Assembly (NCBI GenBank): GCA_025362395.1
Contig: JANYGK010000079.1
Coordinates: forward strand, 1-62,758
DNA: 62,758 nucleotides
Direction of reading: 5' to 3'
Source: Bacteroidota bacterium
GTDB taxonomy: Bacteria > Bacteroidota > Bacteroidia > B-17B0 > Aurantibacillaceae
Made by a program: the position numbers and the translations under genes
The notes under the pieces: model-generated
What the model was told of the DNA's origin: nothing
What the model saw: the letters and a program-made list of their open reading frames with translations, nothing else
Databases searched by the model: none
Shown here: piece after piece, positions 1 through 9,434 of the stretch
Numbering within the stretch: the stretch's first letter is position 1
Layout: the number at the start of each line of letters is the position of its first letter

Positions 1-150
1 TGCCTTAGTATCCATGGTATCGGTAGTAGTCATGCTTTGTAAACGAATGGGATTATTACCGCCTATTCCAAGCTCACCGCACTTTACCTCATGTGTTAAA
101 AATCGCTTATACTCTGTTAAACTTGTAGTGTATGGAAGATATAGTTTCAT
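1..150 (-). CDS. ispG: IspG (4-hydroxy-3-methylbut-2-enyl diphosphate synthase), N-terminal fragment
   Basis: Reading the minus strand from an ATG at 148-150 gives 50 codons with no stop, running off the left edge. The peptide contains GIGGNNPIRLQSMTTTDTMD, which matches the conserved N-terminus of IspG/GcpE, the iron-sulfur enzyme of the MEP isoprenoid pathway. Only this N-terminal part is visible, so the iron-sulfur cysteines cannot be checked. The identification rests on the NPIR-QSMT motif alone but that motif is highly characteristic. It points away from the rest of the window and shares no operon with the next gene, 178 bp away on the same strand. Confidence 0.85.
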   Translation of the reverse strand, partial: MKLYLPYTTSLTEYKRFLTHEVKCGELGIGGNNPIRLQSMTTTDTMDTKA

Positions 151-245
151 TATGTTCTTAATTTTCTGCCCGCCAATATTCTAACTCCCCATTGTTATCA
201 GAGTTCTCAAATATGACAGAATTTTTATGATTTTAATATTTTATT

Positions 246-286
246 TTTGCGCTCTTCGCGCTTTTCTTTGCTTCTCTGCGGTTAAA
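246..286. repeat. Short dispersed-type intergenic repeat ending in GCGGTTAAA
   Basis: Within the 151-327 gap lies a pyrimidine-rich phrase with internal near-repeats of the form cttcgcg / ctttgc / ctctgcg, closed by gcggttaaa. A related phrase ending in gtggttaaa occurs at 61874-61896. No gene or clear promoter was seen in the rest of this gap. The function is unknown; it may be a degraded mobile palindrome or a transcript-end structure. Confidence 0.35.
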
Positions 287-327
287 CTATTTATCTCTTG
301 TCTTGCATTCTCTTCCCTTTCAGTCTC

Positions 328-1077
328 TCAAAATATCTTGTACAACACAGGTTTACTTGGGCTGGCGTCATTTTCAAAGCTTGCAATCTGTAGATTTAAA
401 ATATAAGTGCCGTCCACAATTTCATTATTTACATAAATAAATTCAGTAATCGTTTTATGAAGCTTGGGATCTTCCGGATAATTCCAAAATGCATGATGCG
501 CTTCCAGTTTTCCATCGTCTATTTCTTTGTCAATACTCGGCATATCTATCAGTAAATGATCGACCCCGATTTCGTTTAAAAAAAGGATGGCTTCCTTTAA
601 AATATAAGGTGGGTTTGTGTTGGAATAGTGCATGGTTAATTTATTTAACCCGTTCGAAAGCGTTCTGATAATGATAGCTTCAGGCCTCATGTTTTCAAGG
701 CAATCCATAATGTGTTGTTTCGTAATAACAAAATCACCGTTATCTAATTGTTTTGGCAGTACAGTAATAACTTCCGCTAAAAACATAAACCGTTTTAAGC
801 ATTGATTAATGGTTATAAATTCTTTGCTTATGTGCCCTACACATTCGGTATGGGTACCGTTGCCGTGAGGGTTAAATTTTATGTTTCTGAAGTTAACGGA
901 TCCGCCTTTATTAACGTCGCCTATCCAGCTGCCGTTACGCACCGGTTCAAGTTCCATAGGACCCACATACCAAGCGCTTACACAATTTTCATTACTGCTC
1001 AACGGAATAGAAATATCTATTGGCCGGTACAGATCGATCTTATAATCTTTACCTTTATGAAAAACAGAAGCGATCAT
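328..1077 (-). CDS. Cyclase-family / kynurenine-formamidase-like metal-dependent hydrolase
   Basis: This 249-residue protein belongs to the cyclase family (KynB-like amide hydrolases). The signature is HGNGTHTE at residues 71-78 followed by His82, corresponding to the family's H-x-G-T-H-x-D metal-binding motif with Glu78 in place of the usual Asp. Leu/Ile-Asp-Met-Pro-Ser around residue 175 is also family-like. There are no signal peptide or membrane segments, so it is probably cytosolic. It is a single gene between ispG and the T9SS block. Bacteroidota carry several uncharacterised members, so formamidase activity on kynurenine is only one possibility and the substrate remains open. Confidence 0.75.
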   Translation of the reverse strand: MIASVFHKGKDYKIDLYRPIDISIPLSSNENCVSAWYVGPMELEPVRNGSWIGDVNKGGSVNFRNIKFNPHGNGTHTECVGHISKEFITINQCLKRFMFLAEVITVLPKQLDNGDFVITKQHIMDCLENMRPEAIIIRTLSNGLNKLTMHYSNTNPPYILKEAILFLNEIGVDHLLIDMPSIDKEIDDGKLEAHHAFWNYPEDPKLHKTITEFIYVNNEIVDGTYILNLQIASFENDASPSKPVLYKIF

Positions 1078-1276
1078 TTTTATGAATTACTTTTACGAAT
1101 AAAATTAACCGTTTTTTCTTTTTTAAGGCCAAGATGGCTGTTTAAAAAAGGTTCGGTTTTAACGGTACAAAATTGGCAATAAATCTCAATACTATTTCTA
1201 TTTTTTATTTTTTTGCCCATATTCGAAAATAAACAAGAAATGATAAAAGGTTTTTAACAAAAAAAAGTTCAAAAAC

Positions 1277-1307
1277 TTTGATTTTAATTAAAAAAGTCAT
1301 AATTTAG
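1277..1307 (+). promoter_or_regulatory. Candidate Bacteroidota-type promoter for porP-gldKLMN
   Basis: TTTG at 1277-1280 and TAATTTAG at 1300-1307 are separated by 19 bp. This fits the Bacteroidota consensus TTTG-(about 19)-TAnnTTTG with one mismatch in the -7 box. A start near 1313 would leave a leader of roughly 45 nt before the ATG at 1359. Found by eye only. Confidence 0.55.
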
Positions 1308-1358
1308 TCCCCTAGGTATTTAACTATACTTAACACTTTAAACTAAAACGGTATCAAC

Positions 1359-2339
1359 ATGAAGAAAATTTTTACCAAGCTAACTGTTGCTTTAGCAGCA
1401 ATTGCGAGCGTTTCGTTCGCTCAGCAAGATCCTCAATTCACCCAATTTATGCATAATAAATTGATCTATAACCCGGGTTATGCGGGTACTAGTCAGGCTA
1501 TTTGTACAAATGTAATGTACCGCCAGCAATGGGTAAATTTTCCGGGCGCTCCTAAAACCGGCTTAATCAGCTTTGATATGCCTATCGGACAACTACCATT
1601 GGGGATCGGTTTGAATGTGATGAACGACCAGATCGGTTATGCAAAAACCTTATTCGCGCGTTTGGCATTAGCCTATAACAAGCCTATCGGTGCCGGTATA
1701 TTGGGTGTTGGGGTTGACGGAGGTATCCTGCAGCAACAATTTAACGGTAACTGGATAACTCCTGATGGTCCGGGCGTTGATAATGCGATTCCAAACTACA
1801 ATAATGGAGGTAATACTGCAGTCGGAATAAATCCAAACTTGAATAAATTAACGTACGATCTTGGTTTTGGAGCCTATTACGGTATTGCCAATAAAATGTA
1901 TGTGGGCCTTTCTTCTACCCACTTAGCGGCACAGGATATCAGCGCGGGCAAAAATGTAAAATATTCATTGGCACGTCACTATTATTTAATGGCAGGTTAT
2001 ACCTTTAATTTCGGTGCAGGCGGCATTCACGGGATCAATCCTAATATTAAAGTTAAAACAGATGCAGCTTCAACACAGGTTGATATCAATGTAACTTATA
2101 TTTATGATCAACGCTTTTGGGTGGGTGTTTCTTACCGGATGCAGGATGCTATTGCTCCTATGTTAGGAGCTCGTTTCCTTAAAGATAAAAGCTTAAAAGT
2201 AGGGTATTCTTACGATGTGACGATGTCAAAAATTAAAGGTTACAGTGCGGGAACTCATGAAATTATGATAGGCTACTGCTTTAATGTTAAGAAAAAACCA
2301 AAAGTATCGAGCTATCAAAACACAAGACAATTAGATTAA
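1359..2339 (+). CDS. PorP/SprF family type IX secretion outer-membrane protein
   Basis: The 326-residue protein has a signal peptide (residues 1-21, cut after SFA) followed by QQDPQFTQFMHNKLIYNPGY, the typical start of mature PorP/SprF proteins. The rest is Gly/aromatic-rich and alternates like a beta-barrel. PorP/SprF proteins sit in the outer membrane and work with the type IX secretion system, either in gliding adhesin delivery or as anchors for PorE-like periplasmic proteins. It precedes gldK by 170 bp, the standard arrangement in Bacteroidota. Many genomes hold several paralogues, so it may serve T9SS assembly or one specific client. It is called at family level only. Confidence 0.88.
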   Translation: MKKIFTKLTVALAAIASVSFAQQDPQFTQFMHNKLIYNPGYAGTSQAICTNVMYRQQWVNFPGAPKTGLISFDMPIGQLPLGIGLNVMNDQIGYAKTLFARLALAYNKPIGAGILGVGVDGGILQQQFNGNWITPDGPGVDNAIPNYNNGGNTAVGINPNLNKLTYDLGFGAYYGIANKMYVGLSSTHLAAQDISAGKNVKYSLARHYYLMAGYTFNFGAGGIHGINPNIKVKTDAASTQVDINVTYIYDQRFWVGVSYRMQDAIAPMLGARFLKDKSLKVGYSYDVTMSKIKGYSAGTHEIMIGYCFNVKKKPKVSSYQNTRQLD

Positions 2340-2509
2340 ATTGTAACCTTTTTTAAAAAAGCACGTTTAAGTCCCTTACAAACTAAATTTAAAAAATGTT
2401 AATAAGTTGTTGATAAAACAAGATGTTACTTAAAATTAGGTTTGGGATTATAAACAACAAAGGGCGAAATGAAATAAGTTTCACGAGCTAAAAACTAAAC
2501 AAAAGCACT

Positions 2510-4054
2510 ATGAAAAAACTGATTGTATTAGCTTCATTTATAGCGGTTGTTACCGGGTGTAACAAGCGTATGGGAGAGTTAATCGGCGTACAGGGAAGAG
2601 AAAAATGGTTTCAGCCTGATCCGTTCGGTACTTTGTATATCCCTATGGGTAGTTACCACATGGGTCCAAGCGATGAAGAAATTACCATGGCTCATACAGC
2701 CCATTCTAAAATGGTTTCAGTTCAGGCATTTTATATTGATGATTCCGAGATCTCTAATAATGAGTACCGTCAGTTCGTTTATTGGGTGCGCGATTCAATT
2801 GCCCGTAAACTATTAGCTTTTGGTTCCAACGGTAACGCGGAAGATTATCAGATTTCACAGGACGATTTCCTTGCGATGTATCCTATATATAAAGGAGATA
2901 ATAATTTACAGGATCCGTATATTAATTGGGAAGAAAAAATTAATTGGGAAAGCGATGATGAAGATTATCGTTTAGACCTTCAGCCCTTATATCTTCCGGA
3001 AGGAGAACGCTTCTATAACCGTAAAGAAATTGACGCGCGTAAATTAAATTATGAATATTACAGAATAGACATCCGTTTAGCGGCTTCAAAAAGTAATCGT
3101 TTTCTCCCTCAAAAATCACCTGATGTTCAGGATGCGGCGCACGAATATAAAAAAGCGGATTATATGAACGGTGTTCATTTAAATGACGGAGTAAACGGTA
3201 CACCCGGAACTCCATCTACCCCTGTAGGCGATCCGGGTAAAGACCCTAAAACATTGGGTACTTATAATGTAGACGATCAGGTTTCCGTAGGGCAGGGTAA
3301 TTATGTGCCCAGAGAACGAACAGGAGTTGACCGTTCAGTTTTTATCTTAAAAGATGTGATCAATGTGTATCCTGATACATTAGCTTGGGTTCACGATTTC
3401 ACCTATTCATTTAATGAGCCGATGACTAATATGTATTTCTGGCACCCGGCTTATGATGATTATCCCGTAGTTGGTGTTACTTGGAAACAGGCACGTGCCT
3501 TTAGTATTTGGCGCTCTAATTTATTAAATAATTTCCTGATAGGAATAGGTCAGTCTATTGTAAATGACTTCCGTTTACCTACTGAGTCAGAGTGGGAATA
3601 TGCTGCACGCGGTGGTAATGATCTTTCTCCATATCCTTGGGGAGGACCTTATATTCGTAATGCAAGAGGATGTTTCTTGGGTAACTTTAAACCAATGAGA
3701 GGTTCTTATATTGATGACGGCGGGTTCCATTCCGTTTACATTTATTCATATAACCCTAACGATTACGGTTTATATTGTATGGCAGGTAACGTATCGGAGT
3801 GGACAAGCAACGCGTTTGATGAATCAGCGTATGATTTTGCGCATGATTTAAATCCTGATTATGTTTATGAAGCACAGGATAAAGACGCTAACGTTTTAAA
3901 ACGTAAAGTGATTCGCGGCGGTTCATGGAAAGATGTAGGGTATTACTTACAAACCAGTACAAGAACTTATGAGTACCAAGATACCGCTAAATGTTATATT
4001 GGTTTCAGGAACGTAATGACTTACTTAGGTCGCGATAAAAACGATGATTTTTAG
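2510..4054 (+). CDS. gldK: GldK, T9SS outer-membrane ring lipoprotein
   Basis: This 514-residue lipoprotein begins MKKLIVLASFIAVVTGC; the lipobox VTGC places the lipidated Cys at residue 17. The C-terminal half has the formylglycine-generating-enzyme/sulfatase-modifying fold: FRLPTESEWEYAARGG, CMAGNVSEW and VIRGGSWKD are clear hallmarks. GldK (PorK) forms the periplasmic ring with GldN under the outer membrane in the type IX secretion system and is not thought to be an enzyme there. The middle region (about 215-265) is a Gly/Pro/Thr-rich insert. It is followed by gldL, gldM and gldN in the canonical order, which makes the call secure. Confidence 0.95.
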   Translation: MKKLIVLASFIAVVTGCNKRMGELIGVQGREKWFQPDPFGTLYIPMGSYHMGPSDEEITMAHTAHSKMVSVQAFYIDDSEISNNEYRQFVYWVRDSIARKLLAFGSNGNAEDYQISQDDFLAMYPIYKGDNNLQDPYINWEEKINWESDDEDYRLDLQPLYLPEGERFYNRKEIDARKLNYEYYRIDIRLAASKSNRFLPQKSPDVQDAAHEYKKADYMNGVHLNDGVNGTPGTPSTPVGDPGKDPKTLGTYNVDDQVSVGQGNYVPRERTGVDRSVFILKDVINVYPDTLAWVHDFTYSFNEPMTNMYFWHPAYDDYPVVGVTWKQARAFSIWRSNLLNNFLIGIGQSIVNDFRLPTESEWEYAARGGNDLSPYPWGGPYIRNARGCFLGNFKPMRGSYIDDGGFHSVYIYSYNPNDYGLYCMAGNVSEWTSNAFDESAYDFAHDLNPDYVYEAQDKDANVLKRKVIRGGSWKDVGYYLQTSTRTYEYQDTAKCYIGFRNVMTYLGRDKNDDF

Positions 4055-4125
4055 TCAAAAGAAAAAAACACAAACACAAAAAACACAAACACAACAATCA
4101 CTAACTAAACAACACAAAAAGAGCT

Positions 4126-4926
4126 ATGAGCAAATTACCTAAAGTTACCGGATTTAAAAAATACTTACACTTAGCATCCTGCTTCGGTGCGGCTATCGTA
4201 ATCGTTGGAGCATTATTTAAAATTATGCACTGGCCCGGTGCCTCTATCGCGCTTATCGGTGGTCTTGGAACAGAAGCCGTATTATTTTGTTTATTCGCTA
4301 TTGATATCCCCCATGAAGAATATGATTGGTCATTAGCATATCCTGAATTAAGCGGTATGGGTGGTCATGAGGACGAATTGGAAGAAAGCAAAAAAGGATT
4401 ACCTATTTCTAACCAATTAGATGCTATGTTAGCAGAAGCTAAAATCGGACCTGAATTAATTGAAAGTCTGGGATCAGGTATGCGTTCTTTAAGTGAAAGC
4501 GCTTCTAAGATAGGAGATATCAGCAACGCGACAGTTGCTACAAATGAATATGTTGACAGTGTTAATTCTGCTTCAAAAAATGTATCTCACTTAGCGGACA
4601 CTTACAGCAAAGCGGCACAATCAATATCAAGTTTAGCCGAATCTAACGATGCGGGTCATTCAATCGGGGAGTCATTAAACAGCGTTTCTAAAAACTTATC
4701 TACATTAAACGCTACTTATGAGCTTCAGATACAAGGATCACGTACTCAATTGGAAGTAACCGACAAATTTTACGGAGGTTTAAATGAATTGATGAAAAAC
4801 TTAAATGATTCCGTAGATGACACTAAAAAATACAGACAGGAAATGTCTACGTTATCCACTAACTTAACTGCTCTTAACACTATCTATGGTAACATGTTAG
4901 GCGCAATGAATTTCAATAAACAATAA
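4126..4926 (+). CDS. gldL: GldL, T9SS inner-membrane motor protein
   Basis: This 266-residue protein has two transmembrane helices near the N-terminus (about 17-35 and 39-60) around the signature ALFKIMHWPGAS, then a long Ser/Asn-rich cytoplasmic helical tail. GldL pentamers surround a GldM dimer and use the proton-motive force to drive the T9SS and gliding. Glu50 in the second helix (GGLGTEAVLF) matches the conserved membrane glutamate of the motor. It sits between gldK and gldM with a 71 bp upstream gap rich in ACAA repeats. A related helix pair lacking this Glu occurs in the gene at 60622-61779. Confidence 0.95.
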   Translation: MSKLPKVTGFKKYLHLASCFGAAIVIVGALFKIMHWPGASIALIGGLGTEAVLFCLFAIDIPHEEYDWSLAYPELSGMGGHEDELEESKKGLPISNQLDAMLAEAKIGPELIESLGSGMRSLSESASKIGDISNATVATNEYVDSVNSASKNVSHLADTYSKAAQSISSLAESNDAGHSIGESLNSVSKNLSTLNATYELQIQGSRTQLEVTDKFYGGLNELMKNLNDSVDDTKKYRQEMSTLSTNLTALNTIYGNMLGAMNFNKQ

Positions 4927-5012
4927 TCCTTCACACTACATCAAACGAAGGTGATAGGTCATTTTCGTTTGGTTCAAAAACTAACTTAATTTAAAAAAAA
5001 TATTATAGCACT

Positions 5013-6683
5013 ATGGGCGGCGGTAAAGAAACACCTAGACAAAAGATGATTGGTATGATGTATCTCGTACTAACGGCTCTTTTGGCGATGAACGTATCAA
5101 AACAGATTTTACAGGGATACCTTTCCGTAAATGAAAGTCTTGAAAAAACAAGAGATAACCTTCAAACAAATAATAAATTGGTAACTGAAGCTTTCCGTTC
5201 CACTATTGAAGGAAACCCGGGAGCAAAACCATATTATGCAAGAGCTCTTGAAGCACAAAAAGAATTAAATGAAGTATATAATTACATTGGCGAATTAAGA
5301 GCTGAAGTAGTTGCGCATACTGAACCAACAGCTTTAGAAAATATAAAAATTGCTGATACGTTAAATTTAAGGCGTATGGAGAAAATGGATGATTATGACG
5401 GACCTACACACGTTTTAATTGGTTCTGAGCCAAAAACTCCTATAACAGGCCCTCATACAGCTTCCGAATTAAAAGGGAAACTGAATGGCGTTCATGATAA
5501 GTTGGTTGCCATGTTGGATAAAATGCAAAAAACCGATGGCGAACATTTGTTACAACAGGATTATGAGGGTTTAAAAAAGAAATTAGCATCTATTAAACCG
5601 GTTGACAGTAAGCGTGTGGAAGATGGTGTTGAATTTAATTGGGAAATGGATAACTTTTATCATTTACCGTTAGCCGCTGTTTATACGACTTTAAATAAAT
5701 TTCAATCGGATTTAAAAAATGTTGAAGCTGAAATGTTACAGGTGCTTTCAGGCGCAAGCGGCAAATTAGCCATTAAATTTGATCATATTGTGGCTCGTGT
5801 TGTAGCTCCTTCCTCTTACATTTTAGCAGGTTCAGCATACGAAGCAGATATTTTCCTTGCAGCTTCTTCTTCTAAATTAGGGCAAGGTGATATGGAAATC
5901 ATTATGGGCGTGGATTCTGCGGCAGCTGCTACAGGAAGCAAAGGGACCGGACTTGTTCCTTTAGTAAACGGAGAAGGTAAATTATCTCAGGGAACAGGCG
6001 GACAAGGTGAGCAAACGTATAAAGGAGTTATTAAATACAAAAACCCGGATGGTACTTTTAAATATTATCCTTTTGGTGGAACGTATATGGTTGCTGCTCC
6101 GTCAGTAGCGGTTTCTGCCGATCAGATGAAAGTATTTTATGCCGGTGTGGTTAACCCGGTTAGTATCTCTGCAGCAGGTGTTTCACCGACTGATTTAGTG
6201 ATAAGTGCAAGCGGTGGCGGTTGCAAATACATTTCAAAAGGCGGTGGTAAATTTGAGTTCACATTTGCGGGAACAGGAACCTGTAATATTTCAGTTGCTG
6301 CCAAAACAAAAGATGGAACTAAGCCTCAAGGACCTCCTATCGCATTTAAAGTAAAACCTTTACCAAAACCTGAATTAAGAATCGGCGGTAAATTTGCCCC
6401 ACAGGAGTTAAAAAAAGGTGAAATTTCTTTAATAAGCGGTTTAGGTGCAGGTGCCAACGGATTTGAATTTCAGGCTAATTTTATTGTTCAGTCTTGGGAA
6501 GTAACAGGTAAAGCTAAAGGTAAATTAGGCCAGTTTGCAGGCAACGGGAACAATTTATCTTCTGAAGCTCAAAACCTTTTACGAACGGCCGATATTAACA
6601 CGAAAGTTTATATTGATGCTAAGGTAAAAGGCCCGGATGGAAAAATAAACTCTGTAACCTGCGGTATCAAAGTTACTAAATAA
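5013..6683 (+). CDS. gldM: GldM, T9SS motor shaft protein
   Basis: The 556-residue protein starts MGGGKETPRQKMIGMMYLVL, the standard GldM opening with a single transmembrane helix (about 13-33), followed by a large periplasmic part made of helical and beta domains. The shaft links the GldL motor to the GldK/GldN ring and transmits rotation across the periplasm. Length and order match the family. It follows gldL by 86 bp and precedes gldN with almost no gap. A Gly-rich stretch near residues 300-330 lies within the beta-domain region. Confidence 0.95.
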   Translation: MGGGKETPRQKMIGMMYLVLTALLAMNVSKQILQGYLSVNESLEKTRDNLQTNNKLVTEAFRSTIEGNPGAKPYYARALEAQKELNEVYNYIGELRAEVVAHTEPTALENIKIADTLNLRRMEKMDDYDGPTHVLIGSEPKTPITGPHTASELKGKLNGVHDKLVAMLDKMQKTDGEHLLQQDYEGLKKKLASIKPVDSKRVEDGVEFNWEMDNFYHLPLAAVYTTLNKFQSDLKNVEAEMLQVLSGASGKLAIKFDHIVARVVAPSSYILAGSAYEADIFLAASSSKLGQGDMEIIMGVDSAAAATGSKGTGLVPLVNGEGKLSQGTGGQGEQTYKGVIKYKNPDGTFKYYPFGGTYMVAAPSVAVSADQMKVFYAGVVNPVSISAAGVSPTDLVISASGGGCKYISKGGGKFEFTFAGTGTCNISVAAKTKDGTKPQGPPIAFKVKPLPKPELRIGGKFAPQELKKGEISLISGLGAGANGFEFQANFIVQSWEVTGKAKGKLGQFAGNGNNLSSEAQNLLRTADINTKVYIDAKVKGPDGKINSVTCGIKVTK

Positions 6684-6722
6684 GTGTATAAATTAAATGT
6701 TGTTACAATAAAAACTGAAATC

Positions 6723-7583
6723 ATGGTAAATATTAAAAATATTTTATTTTTAGCCCTTTTACTTTTTTCTTTTATCACATCAAAGGCTCAACCGGGTGTT
6801 TTTCAGCCGGGCGACTACAGAGACGGGATCTATGATAAAGAGAATTCTGTAAACAGACGCTATATCCCTTATACGCATTTAAGAGAAGGAGATGTAACGT
6901 GGGAAAAACGCGTGTGGCGAAAAATAGATATGCGTGAAAAGCAAAATCAGCAATTATATTATCCGAAAGATCAAGTTGTCAGCAGAATTTCGTTAATGCA
7001 GCTTATCACTAAATACGTATTATCAGGACAAATCATTGCCTTTAAAGATGAAGAATTTTTAGAGCCGTTAGAATTATCTAACATCAGAACTATGATTGTT
7101 TTGCAGGAAGATTCAGCAGATGTGGAGGAATTTGATGCGAATGGTAACTCTTATATGGTTAAAAAACCGGGTATTGTTGATTCTACATGGATCTTTGAAA
7201 ACTTTACTTCATTAGAATTGAAAGAAGATTGGTTCTTTGATAAACAAAAATCAGTCTTAGAAGTAAGAATTCTTTCTATGGGCTTTAATGTATTAAAACC
7301 TAAAAAAGAAGATTTAGGTGAGTATCCTATATTTTATACTTATTTCCCTGCTTGTCGTCCATTTTTTGCAAAACATGAAGTATATAATTCTAAAAATGAT
7401 GCGGAACGCAGAACGTTTGAAGATATCTTCTGGAAAAGACAGTTTTCATCAAGGGCCATTAAGGAAACAAACGTTTATGACAGGTCTATCGAAAATTACT
7501 CAAAAGGTATTGATGCCCTATTGGAATCAGATCGTATTAAAAACGATATTTTTAGATGGGAGCATGATTTATGGCACTTCTAA
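6723..7583 (+). CDS. gldN: GldN, T9SS periplasmic ring protein
   Basis: An upstream GTG at 6684 is open, but the ATG at 6723 gives a proper signal peptide (MVNIKNILFLALLLFSFITS, cut after SKA at residue 22), so that start is preferred, giving 286 residues. The mature protein has the GldN features DGIYDKENSVNRRYIPYTHL and VTWEKRVWRKIDMREKQNQ. GldN (PorN) binds the lipoprotein GldK to form the periplasmic ring of the type IX secretion system. It closes the gldKLMN operon, which ends at the terminator at 7603-7637. Confidence 0.94.
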   Translation: MVNIKNILFLALLLFSFITSKAQPGVFQPGDYRDGIYDKENSVNRRYIPYTHLREGDVTWEKRVWRKIDMREKQNQQLYYPKDQVVSRISLMQLITKYVLSGQIIAFKDEEFLEPLELSNIRTMIVLQEDSADVEEFDANGNSYMVKKPGIVDSTWIFENFTSLELKEDWFFDKQKSVLEVRILSMGFNVLKPKKEDLGEYPIFYTYFPACRPFFAKHEVYNSKNDAERRTFEDIFWKRQFSSRAIKETNVYDRSIENYSKGIDALLESDRIKNDIFRWEHDLWHF

Positions 7584-7602
7584 ATTTATAGAAATTACAT
7601 TA

Positions 7603-7637
7603 AAAAAAATCCTCTCAGCTTTTGAGAGGATTTTTTT
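7603..7637. terminator. Bidirectional intrinsic terminator between gldN and glyA
   Basis: A perfect 15-bp stem (7603-7617 with 7623-7637) contains the core atcctctca / tgagaggat with a 5-nt loop. It is flanked by seven A and seven T, so it can stop transcription from both converging genes. Confidence 0.92.
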
Positions 7638-7660
7638 AATGGGTGTAATTACCGGTTTAA

Positions 7661-8935
7661 TTAATCTTTAAATAAAGGATATTTTTCCATCATGGTGTTT
7701 ACCTTAGCTTTTATCTTAGCTAATTCCTTTACATTATCTTTATGGTTTAAAGTGGCATCTATAAATTCAACCACTTTAAGGCACTCTTTTTCTTTTAAAC
7801 CTCGGCTTGTAATTGCAGGCGATCCTATTCGTATACCCGAAGTAACAAAGGGTGATTTATCATCAAAAGGAACCATATTTTTATTTACTGTAATATCTGT
7901 TTCTCCTAAAGCTTTTTCCGCTTCTTTACCCGTTAAATTTTTACTTCTTAAATCAATTAACATGCAGTGGTTATCAGTACCTCCCGATATAATTTTATAA
8001 CCTTTTTCAATTAAAGCTTTAGCCATAGTTTGGGCGTTTTTAATAACCTGTACGCAATAAAGCATATATTCATCCGTTAAACACTCACCATACGCAATGG
8101 CTTTTGCGGCTATAACATGTTCTAAAGGACCGCCTTGTGTTCCGGGGAAAACTCCCATATCAAGGCAGGCACTCATCATTTTAAGCTCTCCTTTAAGTGT
8201 TTTTTCTCCCATAGGATTTTCAAAATCTTTGCCCATCATGATCATTCCACCTCTTGGCCCGCGTAATGTTTTATGAGTTGTTGTGGTAACAATATGGCAA
8301 TGCGGCAGAGGATCATTTAAAATACCCTTGGCAATTAAACCTGACGGATGAGAAATATCAGCTAACAATAAGGCCCCTAAAGAATCTGCAATTTTCCTTA
8401 AGCGTACATAATCCCAGTCACGCGAATACGCTGAAGCGCCACAGATGATCATTTTGGGTTTTTCTTTTTTTGCAGTCGCCTCTAAAATATCATAATTTAT
8501 AAGGCCGGTTTTTTCTTCAACACCGTAAAAAGTTGCACGGTATAATTTTCCTGAAAAATTTACAGGTGAGCCATGTGTTAAATGCCCTCCGTGTGACAAG
8601 TCAAAGCCCAAAATAGTGTCTCCGGGCTTTAAACAGGCTAACATAACTGCCGCGTTTGCCTGTGCGCCTGAATGTGGTTGTACATTAACCCAAGTAGCGC
8701 CAAATAATTCTTTAGCACGGTCAATCGCTATTTGTTCTATCTTATCCACAACTTCACAACCGCCATAATAGCGTTTACCCGGAAGCCCTTCAGCATATTT
8801 ATTAGTTAATACGCTTCCCATGGCTTTCATTACCTGATCGCTTACATAGTTTTCACTTGCAATAAGTTCTATTCCCCTGGTTTGGCGATTTTTTTCTTCA
8901 GTAATTAATTTAAAAATGGCGGTGTCTTTTTTCAT
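7661..8935 (-). CDS. glyA: Serine hydroxymethyltransferase
   Basis: This 424-residue cytosolic PLP enzyme interconverts serine and glycine with tetrahydrofolate and supplies one-carbon units. Family motifs are clear: [13 protein letters not shown] near the start, [18 protein letters not shown], and [14 protein letters not shown] containing the PLP lysine. Length is normal. It converges on gldN, is closed by the shared terminator, and its ATG lies 22 bp downstream of the exosortase-associated gene. It could therefore be co-transcribed with the exosortase island, though no functional link is expected. Confidence 0.96.
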   Translation of the reverse strand: MKKDTAIFKLITEEKNRQTRGIELIASENYVSDQVMKAMGSVLTNKYAEGLPGKRYYGGCEVVDKIEQIAIDRAKELFGATWVNVQPHSGAQANAAVMLACLKPGDTILGFDLSHGGHLTHGSPVNFSGKLYRATFYGVEEKTGLINYDILEATAKKEKPKMIICGASAYSRDWDYVRLRKIADSLGALLLADISHPSGLIAKGILNDPLPHCHIVTTTTHKTLRGPRGGMIMMGKDFENPMGEKTLKGELKMMSACLDMGVFPGTQGGPLEHVIAAKAIAYGECLTDEYMLYCVQVIKNAQTMAKALIEKGYKIISGGTDNHCMLIDLRSKNLTGKEAEKALGETDITVNKNMVPFDDKSPFVTSGIRIGSPAITSRGLKEKECLKVVEFIDATLNHKDNVKELAKIKAKVNTMMEKYPLFKD

Positions 8936-8957
8936 TTTATAAGTTAGTTTTATTCAG

Positions 8958-9434
8958 TTAATCTTTTTTTTGTCCTTTTTTATATAGTGCCGCGGATGCA
9001 ATAATGAAAAATGCCACCAGCGGAGATTGTGCAATGCCAAGCAACCAACGGCTGAAGATATACTCATCGCCGTCGAGTTGTTTATTTACAGTGTAATTAT
9101 AAACCATGGTTAATCCCGCTAAAATTAGCAATAAAGCATAGATATAAATAATGTAAAGCGTAAATTTTTTATTAGCGGTTATTTGCCTTACAGTCCAAAA
9201 AGAAACAAAAAAGTAGGCCGTGTAAAATAATACAGTTAACGTAAATTTGCTATAATAGAGTGTACTGTAGCTTAAGTTGGCAATAAAGTGTAAGGAACCG
9301 GGTAATGGTAAATTTGAGTGACCGTAATAAAGCTTATAAAGTTGGTTATTTATATTTACGAATAAAAATTCTCTGGTAAATCCCAAAAAAGCAAATACTA
9401 ATATAAAAATAATGTATTTAAATGCAGGCCTCAC
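8958..9434 (-). CDS. Exosortase-associated membrane protein (XrtF-system type)
   Basis: The 158-residue hydrophobic protein has about four membrane segments and starts at a GTG that overlaps the TGA of the upstream exosortase gene by four bases. Its N-terminal FTREFLFVNINNQLYKLYYG and its position directly after an exosortase match the short partner known in Bacteroidota as the exosortase F system-associated protein. Its biochemical role is unknown; it may help substrate recognition or stabilise the exosortase. The call rests mostly on position, size and topology. Confidence 0.7.
   Translation of the reverse strand: MRPAFKYIIFILVFAFLGFTREFLFVNINNQLYKLYYGHSNLPLPGSLHFIANLSYSTLYYSKFTLTVLFYTAYFFVSFWTVRQITANKKFTLYIIYIYALLLILAGLTMVYNYTVNKQLDGDEYIFSRWLLGIAQSPLVAFFIIASAALYKKGQKKD

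Noticed and set aside
802-1182. 126-codon plus-strand open frame opposite the cyclase gene
   Set aside because: It lies antisense to a clear cyclase-family gene, has no recognisable motif, and is best explained as a shadow frame.
2348-2361. Palindrome of six T then six A after porP as a terminator
   Set aside because: It is a pure A/T palindrome without a GC stem, too weak to call; porP may be co-transcribed with gldK.
2441-2482. Promoter for gldK from TTTG at 2441 and TAAGTTTC at 2475
   Set aside because: The spacing is 30 bp, far from the expected 19, and the -7 box lacks the final G.
7318-7671. 117-codon frame overlapping gldN and the terminator
   Set aside because: It runs out of frame through gldN and across the terminator hairpin, so it is a shadow frame.
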